In this document: one piece after another, positions 1 to 6,622 of the stretch | Numbering within the stretch: the first letter of the stretch is position 1 | Layout of the letters: the number at the start of each line of letters is the position of its first letter | Source of the DNA: Tardiphaga sp. | Lineage (GTDB): Bacteria > Pseudomonadota > Alphaproteobacteria > Rhizobiales > Xanthobacteraceae | Direction of reading: 5' to 3' | Assembly: GCA_028290765.1 (NCBI GenBank) | Contig: JAQGJF010001043.1 | Span: forward strand, 1-8,232 | Length of the DNA: 8,232 bases | Program-made: the position numbers and the translations under genes | Notes under the pieces: generated by a model | Told to the model about the DNA's origin: nothing | What the model saw: only the letters and a program-made list of their open reading frames with translations | Database searches by the model: none

Positions 1-80
1 CCGACGCCGCGCCGGAGTGGGGTCTCGGTTGGCCCTCCGAGTGCGACGTGCAGGTCCTGGACCGAGAGCACGGCGGTCAT
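1..80 (-). CDS. ABC transporter ATP-binding protein, N-terminal fragment (cut by window edge)
   Basis: Only 26 full codons are inside the window. The ATG at 80-78 overlaps the stop of the upstream DppC-type permease in an ATGA arrangement (77-80), which suggests translational coupling. The visible N-terminus (MTAVLSVQDLHVAL) matches the opening beta strand of Opp/Dpp-family ATPases, which typically begin with a pattern like LLxVxDLxVxF. The Walker A, Q-loop, signature and Walker B motifs would lie beyond the left edge and cannot be seen. By position and order (binding protein, two permeases, ATPase) it should be the DppD/OppD-like nucleotide-binding subunit that energises import. No clear Shine-Dalgarno precedes it. 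The family assignment rests mainly on context. Confidence 0.8.
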   Translation of the reverse strand, partial: MTAVLSVQDLHVALGGPTETPLRRGV

Positions 81-964
81 CGGCGCTGCACCGGGTCGAG
101 CGCCGCGCGCAGGCCGTCGCCGAGCAGGTTGAAACCGATCACGCTCGAGATGATGCAGAAAATGGGAAACGCCATGATCCAGGGCGCCTGGTGCACAATC
201 TGGCGGCCCTCGGCGATCATGCCGCCCCAGGTCGGGGTATCGCCGGTGACCGAGATGCCGACGAACGACAGGATCACCTCGACCAGGATGGCTACGCCCA
301 TCTCGACCGCCAGCAAGGTCACGATCAGGGGGATCAAATTGGGCAGGATTTCGAGACGCAGCATTTGTCCGCCGCGCAGTCCGATCGCGCGCGCGGCTGC
401 GGCATAGTCGCGCTGCAGCTGCACCATGGTCTCGGCGCGGAACACCCGGGCAAAGCGGGTCCAGTCGACCACGACGATGGCGACGATGACCGAGGTCAGG
501 CCGGCGCCGATCAGCGCTGCCAGCACGATCGACAGCAGCACCGGCGGGAACGCCATCCAGATGTCGATCAGGCGCGAGACACATTGGTCGACCCAGCCGC
601 CAAAACTCGCGGCGAGGAGACCAAGCGTGATGCCGATTGCGGCTGCGAGCGAGGCCGCGATCGAGGCCACCAGCACCGCAGTGCGCGCCGCAAAAATCAG
701 CCGCGACAGCACGCAGCGCCCGAGACTGTCGGTGCCGAGCAGGAATGTCGCCTCGCCGCCCTGCATCCAGACCGGCGGCAGTTGCGCCGAAAGCAGATCC
801 TGCTGGATCGGATCATGCGGCGCGAGCAGCGGCGCCAGCACCGCGACGAGGACGAGGCCACCGGCCAGCGCGCCACCGGCCCACAGCCGCGGACCGCCGC
901 GCCTAAGCGCCGCCCGCCATCGCGACGGAATTTCGCTTGGCATGCTGACGGCAAGGTCAACCAT
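77..964 (-). CDS. Dipeptide/oligopeptide-type ABC transporter permease (DppC-like)
   Basis: A 295-residue inner-membrane permease subunit, the usual length for DppC/OppC proteins. The sequence shows a first membrane segment at about residues 29-49, then a periplasmic stretch ending in the family hallmark GTDSLGR (77-83) and LSRLIFAAR. Several hydrophobic segments follow (about 95-122, 143-166, 211-238, 262-282). The cytoplasmic EAA loop, which contacts the ATPase, is DYAAAARAIGLRGG...LEILPN at 187-209. The C-terminus LGDGLRAALDP is typical of the family. The ATG at 964 is chosen because GAGG (972-975) lies 7 nt upstream and it overlaps the previous permease stop by 8 bp. A start 12 codons earlier is open but adds an atypical Cys-rich extension. 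It should pair with the DppB-like subunit to form the translocation pore. Substrate unknown; peptides, glutathione, nickel and other small molecules are all handled by this family. Confidence 0.93.
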   Translation of the reverse strand: MVDLAVSMPSEIPSRWRAALRRGGPRLWAGGALAGGLVLVAVLAPLLAPHDPIQQDLLSAQLPPVWMQGGEATFLLGTDSLGRCVLSRLIFAARTAVLVASIAASLAAAIGITLGLLAASFGGWVDQCVSRLIDIWMAFPPVLLSIVLAALIGAGLTSVIVAIVVVDWTRFARVFRAETMVQLQRDYAAAARAIGLRGGQMLRLEILPNLIPLIVTLLAVEMGVAILVEVILSFVGISVTGDTPTWGGMIAEGRQIVHQAPWIMAFPIFCIISSVIGFNLLGDGLRAALDPVQRR

Positions 965-1964
965 GGCGCAGCCTCGGATCCAGCACCGTAACCAGCACAT
1001 CGACGGCCAGATTGAGCGCGATGAACAGCGCCGCGAAGGTCAGGATCAATCCCTGGATCAGCGGAAAATCGCGGTTGATGACGGCGTCGATCGCCATGTT
1101 GCCGATGCCTTCATAGGAGAAGATGCGCTCGACCAGCACGGTGCCGCCGAGCAGCAGCGTGAGCTGGACGCCGCCGAGCGCGACGGTCGGAATCAGCGCG
1201 TTCGGGAATACCTCGCGCAGCAGGATCACCGGGCGGGAAAACCCGCGGGTGCGAGCGACCTGCGCATAGTCCTGATCCTCGGCCTCCGCCAGCGAAGCCT
1301 TCAGCAGGCGCGCAACCAGCGCGGCGAACGGCAGCGCCAGTGCGATCGCCGGAAGCAGCATGTGCTGCAACAGCGCAACCGCGACGTTGAGGTGGCCGGT
1401 CGCGAGACTTTCGATCAGATAAAAATTGGTCGCGAAAACACCGACATATTGCGGATCGATCCGGCCCGAAATGGGCAGCAGTGGAATCAGGACGCCGAAC
1501 AGCAGCAGCAGGATCAGGCCCCACAGGAAATCGGGAATGGCGAGAACCACGCCGACGCCACCATCGACCAGCCATTCGGCGCGCCGCCCGCGAACATAGA
1601 CCCCGGCCAGCGCCACCATCAGGCCGATCAGGACCGCCATCAGCGTAGCCAGCAGTGCGAGTTCCAGCGTCGCCGGAAGCCGCGCCGAGACCAGTTCGAA
1701 CACACGCTGGTGCAGGCTGATCGAACGCCCGAAATTGCCTTGCAGGGCCTGGCCGAGCCAGATCACGAACTGCTCCGGAATCGAACGATCGAGACCGTAG
1801 AAGGCGCGCAGCCGGTCGACATCGAGCGCCGACGCGCCGGGCGGAATCATCATGGCGATCGGATCGCCGGGCACGACGCGCAGCAGCACAAACACGACCA
1901 CCGCCACGCCCAGCAGCGTCGGCGGGATCAGGACGAGCCGTCGAACCATCTCGCCCCATCGCAT
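957..1964 (-). CDS. Dipeptide/oligopeptide-type ABC transporter permease (DppB-like)
   Basis: A 335-residue inner-membrane permease. The N-terminal segment (about residues 8-30) runs directly into RVVPGDP (29-35), a conserved DppB/OppB feature, followed by YGLDRSIPEQFVIWLGQALQGNFGRSI (56-82), also characteristic. Further hydrophobic segments lie at about 99-124, 136-166, 192-222, 262-280 and 302-328. The EAA loop is DYAQVARTRGF...REVFPNALIP at 232-259. The C-terminus VLDPRLRHG is typical. The ATG at 1964 gives the expected length; a second ATG five codons in (1949) is also possible, and neither has a strong Shine-Dalgarno. The stop overlaps the DppC-like gene by 8 bp. A 120-bp gap holding a REP-like pair separates it from the upstream binding-protein gene, so the permeases may be expressed at a lower level than the binding protein. 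Confidence 0.94.
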   Translation of the reverse strand: MRWGEMVRRLVLIPPTLLGVAVVVFVLLRVVPGDPIAMMIPPGASALDVDRLRAFYGLDRSIPEQFVIWLGQALQGNFGRSISLHQRVFELVSARLPATLELALLATLMAVLIGLMVALAGVYVRGRRAEWLVDGGVGVVLAIPDFLWGLILLLLFGVLIPLLPISGRIDPQYVGVFATNFYLIESLATGHLNVAVALLQHMLLPAIALALPFAALVARLLKASLAEAEDQDYAQVARTRGFSRPVILLREVFPNALIPTVALGGVQLTLLLGGTVLVERIFSYEGIGNMAIDAVINRDFPLIQGLILTFAALFIALNLAVDVLVTVLDPRLRHG

Positions 1965-1995
1965 GATCGTGTCTCGCTCTACTCGCTGGCAGCGA

Positions 1996-2082
1996 CCGTA
2001 GGATGGGTTGAGCCCTTGCGAAACCCATCAATCACGGGCGCCGGTGGTGATGGGTTTCGCAAGAGCTCAACCCATCCTACGG
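1996..2082. repeat. Head-to-head pair of REP-like palindromes
   Basis: Two 35-bp arms (1996-2030 and 2048-2082) are inverted copies with one mismatch (position 2014 versus its partner at 2064) around a 17-bp loop. Each arm is itself a small hairpin: GATGGGTT at 2002-2009 pairs with AACCCATC at 2022-2029, and GATGGGTT at 2049-2056 pairs with AACCCATC at 2069-2076. This is the architecture of a BIME, two REPs facing each other. The motif (GTAGGATGGGTTGAGC ... AACCCATC) resembles an intergenic palindrome I recall as abundant in Bradyrhizobium and other proteobacteria. The element begins 2 bp after the stop codon of the binding-protein gene and lies inside the operon. A long transcript hairpin here could protect the upstream mRNA from 3' decay or attenuate transcription into the permeases; that role is inferred. 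Confidence 0.9.
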
Positions 2083-2084
2083 AT

Positions 2085-3629
2085 CTACGCCTGTGTCACC
2101 GCCTGCGGCAGAATCATGCCGTTGGCCTGGGCTGTGACCTTCAATCCCTTGCGGTGAATGATCGGCTGCACATACTGGAACAGCGGGATCACCTCGCCCT
2201 CTTCGGCGATGTATTTGTCGACCGCTTTCCAGCCGGCGATGCGCTTGGCTTCATCCTTCTCGCCCCACAACGGACCGATCCGCTCGACGGTGTCCTTGCC
2301 CTTCCAGGCGCAGTGCGGCGACGGGCCGAACATCGCAAAGCCGGTCGAGGTCGAGGGATCGCCGATGGCGTTGCCCCAATTGTAGAACGCTGCGGGCGCC
2401 AGCGCATGGCGGGCGCGCAGCTCGAAATGCTGCGCGATCTCGTAGACTTCGATGGTGGCCTCGATCCCGACCTTGCGCCACATCCCGACGATCGCCTGGA
2501 TCATCTCGTAATCCTTCGGCTTGAAGCCGCGCGTGGTCTGGATGGTGAATTTCACCGGCTTCTGCGGCGAATATCCGCTCTTGGCGAGCAGGCTCTTGGC
2601 CAGTTCCGGATCATAGGCGACCTTGATCGAGGGATCGAAGGCGGCATAGCCCGGCGCCTCCAGCGTCGCGATCGGCACGCCGTAGCCTTTCAGCAGCCGG
2701 TCGACGATCGCCTTCTTGTCGATGGCATGGCTGGCGGCGAGGCGAACGTTACGATCGAGCATCGGCTCGATATCGGTGAGGAAGATCATGGCGATGTCGG
2801 AGACCGGCTTGGTCTGCCCGGCCAGGCCCGGCTTGGCTTTCAAGCGATCGAATTCCTCGTAGGGAATCTCGAAGGTCAGGTCCGAGCCGCCGGATTCGAT
2901 CTCGGCGACGCGGCTGGTCGGATCGGTGACGAATTTGAAAACAACCGTTTCGAAGGCGGGCTTGCCGCCCCAATAGGTGGGATGCGCCTTGAGCCGCAAA
3001 AACGCGTTGCGCTCGAAGGCGTCGACCTTGTAGGGACCGGAGCCGATCGGCGCTTTTTCAAAACCTTCGGCGCCGACCTTTTCGAAGTAGGCCTTCGGCA
3101 GGATGTAGCCGGTCAGGAACGCCATCCACTTGAACAGAGTCGGCTCGAACTCCAGCACGTCGGCGCTGATGGTGTTGCCGTCGATGGCGAAATTGCCGAC
3201 CTTGGACCAGACGAACTGGATCGGATTGCCGCTCTTCGGATCGGCCGCACGCTTCAGCGACCAGACCACGTCTTCCGGCGTCACCTTGGATCCATCGTGC
3301 CAAGTGGCGTCCTTGCGGACTTCCAGCGTGATCTTGCTGCGGTCCGCGTTCCAGCCCCACTTGGTCAACAGGCCCGGCTTGAACGACAGGTCCGGCGCCT
3401 GCGCAATATAAGGATCGAAGATCGACTGATAGATCGACTGGATGGTCGGATTGACCGCTGAGAGCCCGATGGTTGGATCGAACGACGGCAGATTGACGTT
3501 ATAGGCGATGGTCAGCGTGCCCGGCGTGGCCGCTTGCGCCGGACCGGCGAGCAGACCCGGGGAGAGCGGCAGCGCCGCGGCGCCGGCCAGTTGCAGGATG
3601 CTGCGGCGGGAAAGGATCGGCGAACCCAT
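2085..3629 (-). CDS. ABC transporter substrate-binding protein, family 5 (Tat-exported)
   Basis: A 514-residue periplasmic solute-binding protein of the SBP_bac_5 (DppA/OppA-like) family, normal in length. The N-terminus has a twin-arginine signal, SRRSILQ at residues 7-13, then a hydrophobic stretch and a likely signal-peptidase site after AQA at 31-33. Mature features include the opening TLTIAYNVNLPSFDPTIG (38-55), the segment KITLEVRKDATWHDGSKVTPEDVVWSLKR typical of the family, and GSGPYKV followed by YWGGKPAF. The ATG at 3629 has GGAG nine nt upstream. It follows the hydrolase gene by 58 bp on the same strand and precedes the permeases, so it is probably the capture component of this importer. 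Family 5 proteins bind peptides, but also sugars, nickel, opines and other solutes. The ligand cannot be assigned here. Confidence 0.94.
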   Translation of the reverse strand: MGSPILSRRSILQLAGAAALPLSPGLLAGPAQAATPGTLTIAYNVNLPSFDPTIGLSAVNPTIQSIYQSIFDPYIAQAPDLSFKPGLLTKWGWNADRSKITLEVRKDATWHDGSKVTPEDVVWSLKRAADPKSGNPIQFVWSKVGNFAIDGNTISADVLEFEPTLFKWMAFLTGYILPKAYFEKVGAEGFEKAPIGSGPYKVDAFERNAFLRLKAHPTYWGGKPAFETVVFKFVTDPTSRVAEIESGGSDLTFEIPYEEFDRLKAKPGLAGQTKPVSDIAMIFLTDIEPMLDRNVRLAASHAIDKKAIVDRLLKGYGVPIATLEAPGYAAFDPSIKVAYDPELAKSLLAKSGYSPQKPVKFTIQTTRGFKPKDYEMIQAIVGMWRKVGIEATIEVYEIAQHFELRARHALAPAAFYNWGNAIGDPSTSTGFAMFGPSPHCAWKGKDTVERIGPLWGEKDEAKRIAGWKAVDKYIAEEGEVIPLFQYVQPIIHRKGLKVTAQANGMILPQAVTQA

Positions 3630-3687
3630 GACAATCTACTCCACATACGAGAACGGCGCCCGGGAGCGGACGCCGTGAATGGAAGCT

Positions 3688-4926
3688 CTATTCGGCAGCC
3701 CGTGGCGCGCTCTCGACCCAGCGCGCCATCAGGGTGTTCGACGGCAAACTTTCGTCGACGAGTTTTTTCGCCGTCGCCACACCGGCGACGGGAAGCAAGG
3801 TCGGATCGAGCAGCCCGATCTGCACCAGCACCGAGGCCTGGTCCCAGTAGATGTGCTCGTTGTAAAGTTTGTCGCCGCGAAACCGGACGATGGCGATCAG
3901 CGGAATCTCGACATATTTGCCGGTCGGCGGCACCCCGGGCAGCATCCAGTCGATTTCGATGTCATGGGTGAAGCAGAACAGCATCTCGTCGACCACGCGG
4001 TCGGCGCCGATGGTGCGCGAGATCGGGATCAACTTGGTGTCCTGCGGCGTCTTCGGAATGAAATGATTCTTGTAGAAGCGCAGCAGATCCTTGTAGCCGA
4101 CGCCACCGGTCATGGTGGGAATGTGATTGACGTAGGGCTCGGACACCATGGTCGCCATGGTGTCTTCCGCCGAACGCACGCCGAACTCCAGCTCGGTGTG
4201 GCGGTCCCATAGCGACGACAGGTCGTAATGCGGCCCCAGCACCTTGCGAAACAGCGCGATCGAGCGCGAATGCGCCATCAGCGTCGCCGGTTTGTTGTAA
4301 CTGGTGCGCTCGGGCGCGGCAAAGGCGTGATCGCAACCGGGATAGAGATACATCTCCATCTCCGGGCGCCGCGCGAAGGCCTGCTTGATCGCTTGGCGCG
4401 CCTCCGGCGGCGCGAAACGATCGAGCTCGGCGAAATGAAACACCATCGGGCATTTGATCGCGGCAGCTTCGCCGAGATCGGCCTCGATGCCGACGCCGTA
4501 ATAGGAGACGGCGCAATCGACATCGGTGCGCGCCGCGACCAGATAGGCCAGCTTGCCGCCGAGGCAGAAGCCGAGCGCGCCGACCTTGCCGACGCATTCC
4601 GGACGACCCCGCAGCACTTTCAGCGCGTCGGCCGAATCCTTGATCGATTGATTGGCGTCGAAGCGCTGGTAATAGCCCATCGCCTTGCCGAAATCGGCTT
4701 CGGTGTAGCCGAGATCGACACCGGGCTCCATGCGCCAGAACAGGTCGGGCGCGAGCACGACGTAGCCTTCTTCCGCGTAATAATCCGCGACCTCGCGCAT
4801 CGACGAATTGACGCCGAATATCTCCTGCAGCAGCAGGATGCCCGGGCCGGATCCCGATGCCGGTATCGACAGATATCCCTTGAACGAGCCGCCACCCGTG
4901 GCCGCAATATCGATCCACTGTCCCAT
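3688..4926 (-). CDS. Dienelactone hydrolase fused to a SnoaL-like domain
   Basis: A 412-residue, apparently cytoplasmic protein (no signal peptide) with two domains. Numbered from the ATG at 4926, residues 1-232 form an alpha/beta hydrolase of the dienelactone hydrolase family. The catalytic triad is visible: nucleophile Cys121 in GFCLGG, Asp169 in AELDRFAPPE, His200 in PGCDHAF, plus the supporting Glu35 in LLLQEIFGVN. Such enzymes open lactone rings, for example dienelactone to maleylacetate in chloroaromatic breakdown. Residues about 240-400 resemble the NTF2/SnoaL-like fold seen C-terminal in some proteins annotated carboxymethylenebutenolidase. The ATG at 4926 is preferred, with a GGGGTGG stretch just upstream; a GTG at 4941 would add five residues but lacks a Shine-Dalgarno. 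It is first in the putative operon and divergent from the MarR gene. Actual substrate unknown. Confidence 0.92.
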   Translation of the reverse strand: MGQWIDIAATGGGSFKGYLSIPASGSGPGILLLQEIFGVNSSMREVADYYAEEGYVVLAPDLFWRMEPGVDLGYTEADFGKAMGYYQRFDANQSIKDSADALKVLRGRPECVGKVGALGFCLGGKLAYLVAARTDVDCAVSYYGVGIEADLGEAAAIKCPMVFHFAELDRFAPPEARQAIKQAFARRPEMEMYLYPGCDHAFAAPERTSYNKPATLMAHSRSIALFRKVLGPHYDLSSLWDRHTELEFGVRSAEDTMATMVSEPYVNHIPTMTGGVGYKDLLRFYKNHFIPKTPQDTKLIPISRTIGADRVVDEMLFCFTHDIEIDWMLPGVPPTGKYVEIPLIAIVRFRGDKLYNEHIYWDQASVLVQIGLLDPTLLPVAGVATAKKLVDESLPSNTLMARWVESAPRAAE

Positions 4927-5030
4927 ATGCCACCCCGTCACAACGGCGCTTGTCGAGCCAGCCAGCGCGACGCCAGCTCACATCGTCAGGTCGCCGGCCA
5001 ATTCGCCCGCCTGCCCCGTAAACTCATCAT

Positions 5031-5085
5031 GTTTTCTTAATTGTATTTTTAATGTAAGAATCGCAGTTGTAAATAGCCAAGATTG
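5031..5085. promoter_or_regulatory. AT-rich divergent control region with inverted repeat
   Basis: This stretch is strikingly AT-rich against GC-rich surroundings and lies between two divergent genes. An inverted repeat, TTCTTA at 5034-5039 and TAAGAA at 5055-5060, extends inward to ATT/AAT if one extra base is allowed. On the minus strand TACAAT (5047-5042) could serve as a -10 for the hydrolase/transporter operon, though no good -35 is obvious at standard spacing. MarR-family regulators usually bind inverted repeats in their own divergent promoter region, so this is the best operator candidate. The assignment is inference. Confidence 0.4.
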
Positions 5086-5123
5086 TGCAGACCTTGCCTA
5101 GGCCTTGAGCGCGACAGGGAATC

Positions 5124-5128
5124 AGGAG
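5124..5128 (+). promoter_or_regulatory. Ribosome binding site deciding a TTG start
   Basis: AGGAG lies six nucleotides before the TTG at 5135, the best initiation context in the upstream part of the MarR frame. The frame is open further upstream to another TTG at 5105, which has no comparable site. Confidence 0.65.
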
Positions 5129-5134
5129 ACCGAC

Positions 5135-5728
5135 TTGAAGAAGACCCGGACCACAGGCTTGAAGAAGAAGACGCTCACTGACTCCAGGCCAAGCCGTGAA
5201 GCCGACGCGGCGGAGCGGCCGGGGTCCTGGCATCTGGCGCGCACCGAAACCGAACGGCGGCTGTCGGATTTCGAGTTCGGACTGGAGCGCCTGGCGCAGG
5301 CTTATTATCGCTGGAAGGCCGCATGCCTTTCGGCCGTTTGCGACGTGCCGCTGACCGGCGACGACGTGGCCGTGCTCAATATCGTGCGGATGGGCGACGA
5401 GCCGAAGCGGCTCTCCGAGATCGGGCAGTTGCTCAACCGGGTCGACGTCCCCAACCTGCAATATGCCACCCGCAAACTGACCCGCGCCGGCCTGATCGAG
5501 ACCGAGGGCGGCTCGTCCCGCAAGGAAACCCGCTACCGCGTCACCGCGACCGGCCATTCCGTCACCGAAGCCTACGCCGCGCTGCGCGCCGCGACCTTGC
5601 CGCCGATGATCGATGCGCTGGAAGGCTGGACCGCGAAATCGGAGGCTACCCGCGCACAGCTGGACCTGATCTCGGGGCTCTATGCGCAGGCCGCGCAGAT
5701 CGCGATCACGCGGCGGCATCAGCCATGA
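5135..5728 (+). CDS. MarR-type winged-helix transcriptional regulator
   Basis: A 197-residue predicted DNA-binding regulator. The N-terminal tail (1-25) is rich in Lys and Arg. Residues about 42-66 form the first helix (FEFGLERLAQAYYRWKAAC). The winged helix covers about 72-142: helices around LTGDDVAVLNIVRMG and LSEIGQLLN, the recognition helix in VDVPNLQYATRKLTRAGLIE (103-122), and the wing SSRKETRYRVTATG (127-140). A C-terminal helical region (143-192), probably for dimerisation, ends with GLYAQAAQIAITR. It is longer than the usual 140-160 residues because of the basic tail. The start is TTG at 5135, based on AGGAG upstream; TTG at 5105 or 5159 are alternatives. Divergent orientation to the hydrolase/ABC operon suggests local control, probably repression relieved by an aromatic or lactone-like ligand. 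A near-copy of its 3' end is found at 6756-6794. Confidence 0.9.
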   Translation: MKKTRTTGLKKKTLTDSRPSREADAAERPGSWHLARTETERRLSDFEFGLERLAQAYYRWKAACLSAVCDVPLTGDDVAVLNIVRMGDEPKRLSEIGQLLNRVDVPNLQYATRKLTRAGLIETEGGSSRKETRYRVTATGHSVTEAYAALRAATLPPMIDALEGWTAKSEATRAQLDLISGLYAQAAQIAITRRHQP

Positions 5729-5799
5729 ACGAACTCGGAAGTGCGGCCGTCTGCCCCCTGATGTGCCGACCATAATCGTGAGCGGCGCACTCTTCCCTA

Positions 5800-5848
5800 G
5801 AGCATGATCCCGAAAAGTGGGTACCGGTTTTCGGAAAAGATCATGCTC
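5800..5848. repeat. Palindromic intergenic repeat, first hairpin
   Basis: A 49-bp imperfect palindrome. GAGCATGATC (5800-5809) pairs with GATCATGCTC (5839-5848). CCGAAAA (5810-5816) pairs with TTTTCGG (5828-5834), leaving a four-A bulge at 5835-5838, and GGTACC lies near the apex (5820-5825). I recognise this as a very common noncoding repeat of Bradyrhizobium, Rhodopseudomonas and related genomes; the copy number was not checked. It carries no coding capacity of its own and lies between the converging MarR and antitoxin genes. Confidence 0.85.
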
Positions 5849-5859
5849 AAACAATAAGC

Positions 5860-5900
5860 TAGAGCGGGATGACGATTCGAAGATAAGTCATCCCGCTCTA
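5860..5900. repeat. Palindromic intergenic repeat, second hairpin
   Basis: A perfect 14-bp inverted repeat, TAGAGCGGGATGAC at 5860-5873 and its complement at 5887-5900, with a 13-nt loop. It lies 11 bp from the first hairpin, and the two probably form one composite element. Its right end supplies the TAG stop of the antitoxin gene. In the minus direction the stem is followed by a T-rich run (GCTTATTGTTT), so it might also help end the toxin-antitoxin transcript, although it lacks a strict U-tract. Confidence 0.85.
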
Positions 5901-6230
5901 GGCCGCCCGCTTCTTTTTGCCCGCGCCGACTGCGAGACGAACTCCGGAGACCCGCTGAAGCTTGTCAATCACGGCGAGCAGGTTGTTTGCCCGGGGATTT
6001 CCCTTGGGCCCAAGCATGCGCATCAGGCTCTTTGACGGCGTGCCGGTTGCCTTTGCAAGTCGAGCAAATCCAACCGTTGCATTGATGTAGTCACGAAGGA
6101 CAGCTTTACCGACCTCAACCTCTCCGCCGATGAGTTGCTCCACGGCTTCGGTCAGTAGCGCCTCGCGGAACGCAGGATCGCGGTCGGCACGCGCCTTTAT
6201 GGTCTCCTTGAAATCCCGGGTCAGTGCCAC
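5898..6230 (-). CDS. Antitoxin of a type II toxin-antitoxin pair (HI1420/HigA-like)
   Basis: A 110-residue predicted DNA-binding antitoxin. From the chosen GTG start it reads MALTRDFKETIKAR, the N-terminal form I associate with alphaproteobacterial homologues. Residues about 15-48 are helical (RDPAFREALLTEAVEQLIGGEVEVGKAVLRDYINA). Residues about 52-92 form a helix-turn-helix of the addiction-module antidote type, with TPSKSLMRMLGPKGNPRANNLLAVI (64-88). The tail GKKKRAA is basic. The GTG at 6230 is preferred because AGGAG sits 7 nt upstream; in-frame ATGs at 6245 and 6281 are weaker alternatives. It follows the toxin gene after 71 bp on the same strand, so the two should form one operon. The antitoxin should neutralise the toxin and, with it, repress the promoter. 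The stop codon lies inside the palindromic repeat. Confidence 0.85.
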   Translation of the reverse strand: MALTRDFKETIKARADRDPAFREALLTEAVEQLIGGEVEVGKAVLRDYINATVGFARLAKATGTPSKSLMRMLGPKGNPRANNLLAVIDKLQRVSGVRLAVGAGKKKRAA

Positions 6231-6237
6231 AGATTTT

Positions 6238-6242
6238 CTCCT
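6238..6242 (-). promoter_or_regulatory. Ribosome binding site deciding the antitoxin GTG start
   Basis: AGGAG on the minus strand, seven nucleotides before the GTG at 6230. It lies just inside the reading frame opened by the ATG at 6245, so that ATG and this GTG compete as start candidates; the better spacing favours the GTG. Confidence 0.7.
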
Positions 6243-6301
6243 CATTGTTTTGCGGCTCCGGCTCCCGCCGTAGACCTGCATTTCTCAACTTTCTTTTGCT
6301 C

Positions 6302-6622
6302 TCAGCTTCTTTTGCGCGCCTTGTAATCGGACCATCGCTGCTGCGCCGTTACGATGTCCCTTTGCTGGCGGCTCTTCGTTCCACCCGCCAGCAAGATAAC
6401 CAGGCGGTCGCCATCCCTGCCGAAGTAGACCCGGTAGCCCGGCCCGAAGTCGATCCGGTATTCCTGGACCCCTGCCCCGACACTTTTTACGTTTGACAGG
6501 TTGCCCAGCTCGATACGTGTCAGTGCGACCGTTACCTTCGCTGCGGCCGGAGCATTCAGACTCTCAAACCAGTCCCGATACGGGCTGGCTCCGGCGACGT
6601 CGATGTATTCCAGGATCTGCAC
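6302..6622 (-). CDS. RelE/HigB-like toxin (HI1419-type addiction module killer)
   Basis: A 106-residue basic protein of the RelE/ParE/HigB superfamily, the Gp49-like subgroup found with HI1420-type antitoxins. Motifs in order: SPYRDWFESL at 13-22, TRIELGNL at 35-42, then the core GVQEYRIDFGPGYRVYFGRDGDRLVILLAGGTK at 51-83, and QQRDIVTAQQRW at 86-97. The Arg/Tyr/Lys-rich beta strands in the core usually form the catalytic surface of ribosome-dependent mRNA interferases. The activity is inferred from the family. The only sensible start in frame is GTG at 6622, since a stop lies eight codons upstream. No Shine-Dalgarno precedes it, whereas the antitoxin has a strong one, which would favour antitoxin excess. 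The toxin-first order matches HigBA/HI1419-HI1420 modules. Confidence 0.88.
   Translation of the reverse strand: MQILEYIDVAGASPYRDWFESLNAPAAAKVTVALTRIELGNLSNVKSVGAGVQEYRIDFGPGYRVYFGRDGDRLVILLAGGTKSRQQRDIVTAQQRWSDYKARKRS

Noticed and set aside
17..991. Plus-strand open frame of 324 codons
   Set aside because: It is antisense to the DppC-like permease, and the translation is rich in Arg, Gln, His and Asp with no recognisable motif.
426..3461. Plus-strand open frame of over 1000 codons
   Set aside because: It lies opposite the clear permease and binding-protein genes. Its translation is low-complexity Arg/Gln/Asp-rich sequence without domains, as expected from antisense of GC-rich codons.
4228..5040. 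Plus-strand open frame of 270 codons
   Set aside because: It is antisense to the dienelactone hydrolase, whose catalytic motifs are intact on the other strand.
5027..5854. Minus-strand open frame of 275 codons opposite the MarR gene
   Set aside because: It begins inside the palindromic repeat, runs antisense to the whole regulator gene, and shows no domain. The MarR frame is far better supported.
5860..5900. Standard intrinsic terminator for the MarR or toxin-antitoxin transcript
   Set aside because: The hairpin is strong but belongs to a repeat family and is not followed by a clear uridine tract in either direction, so it is listed as a repeat only.
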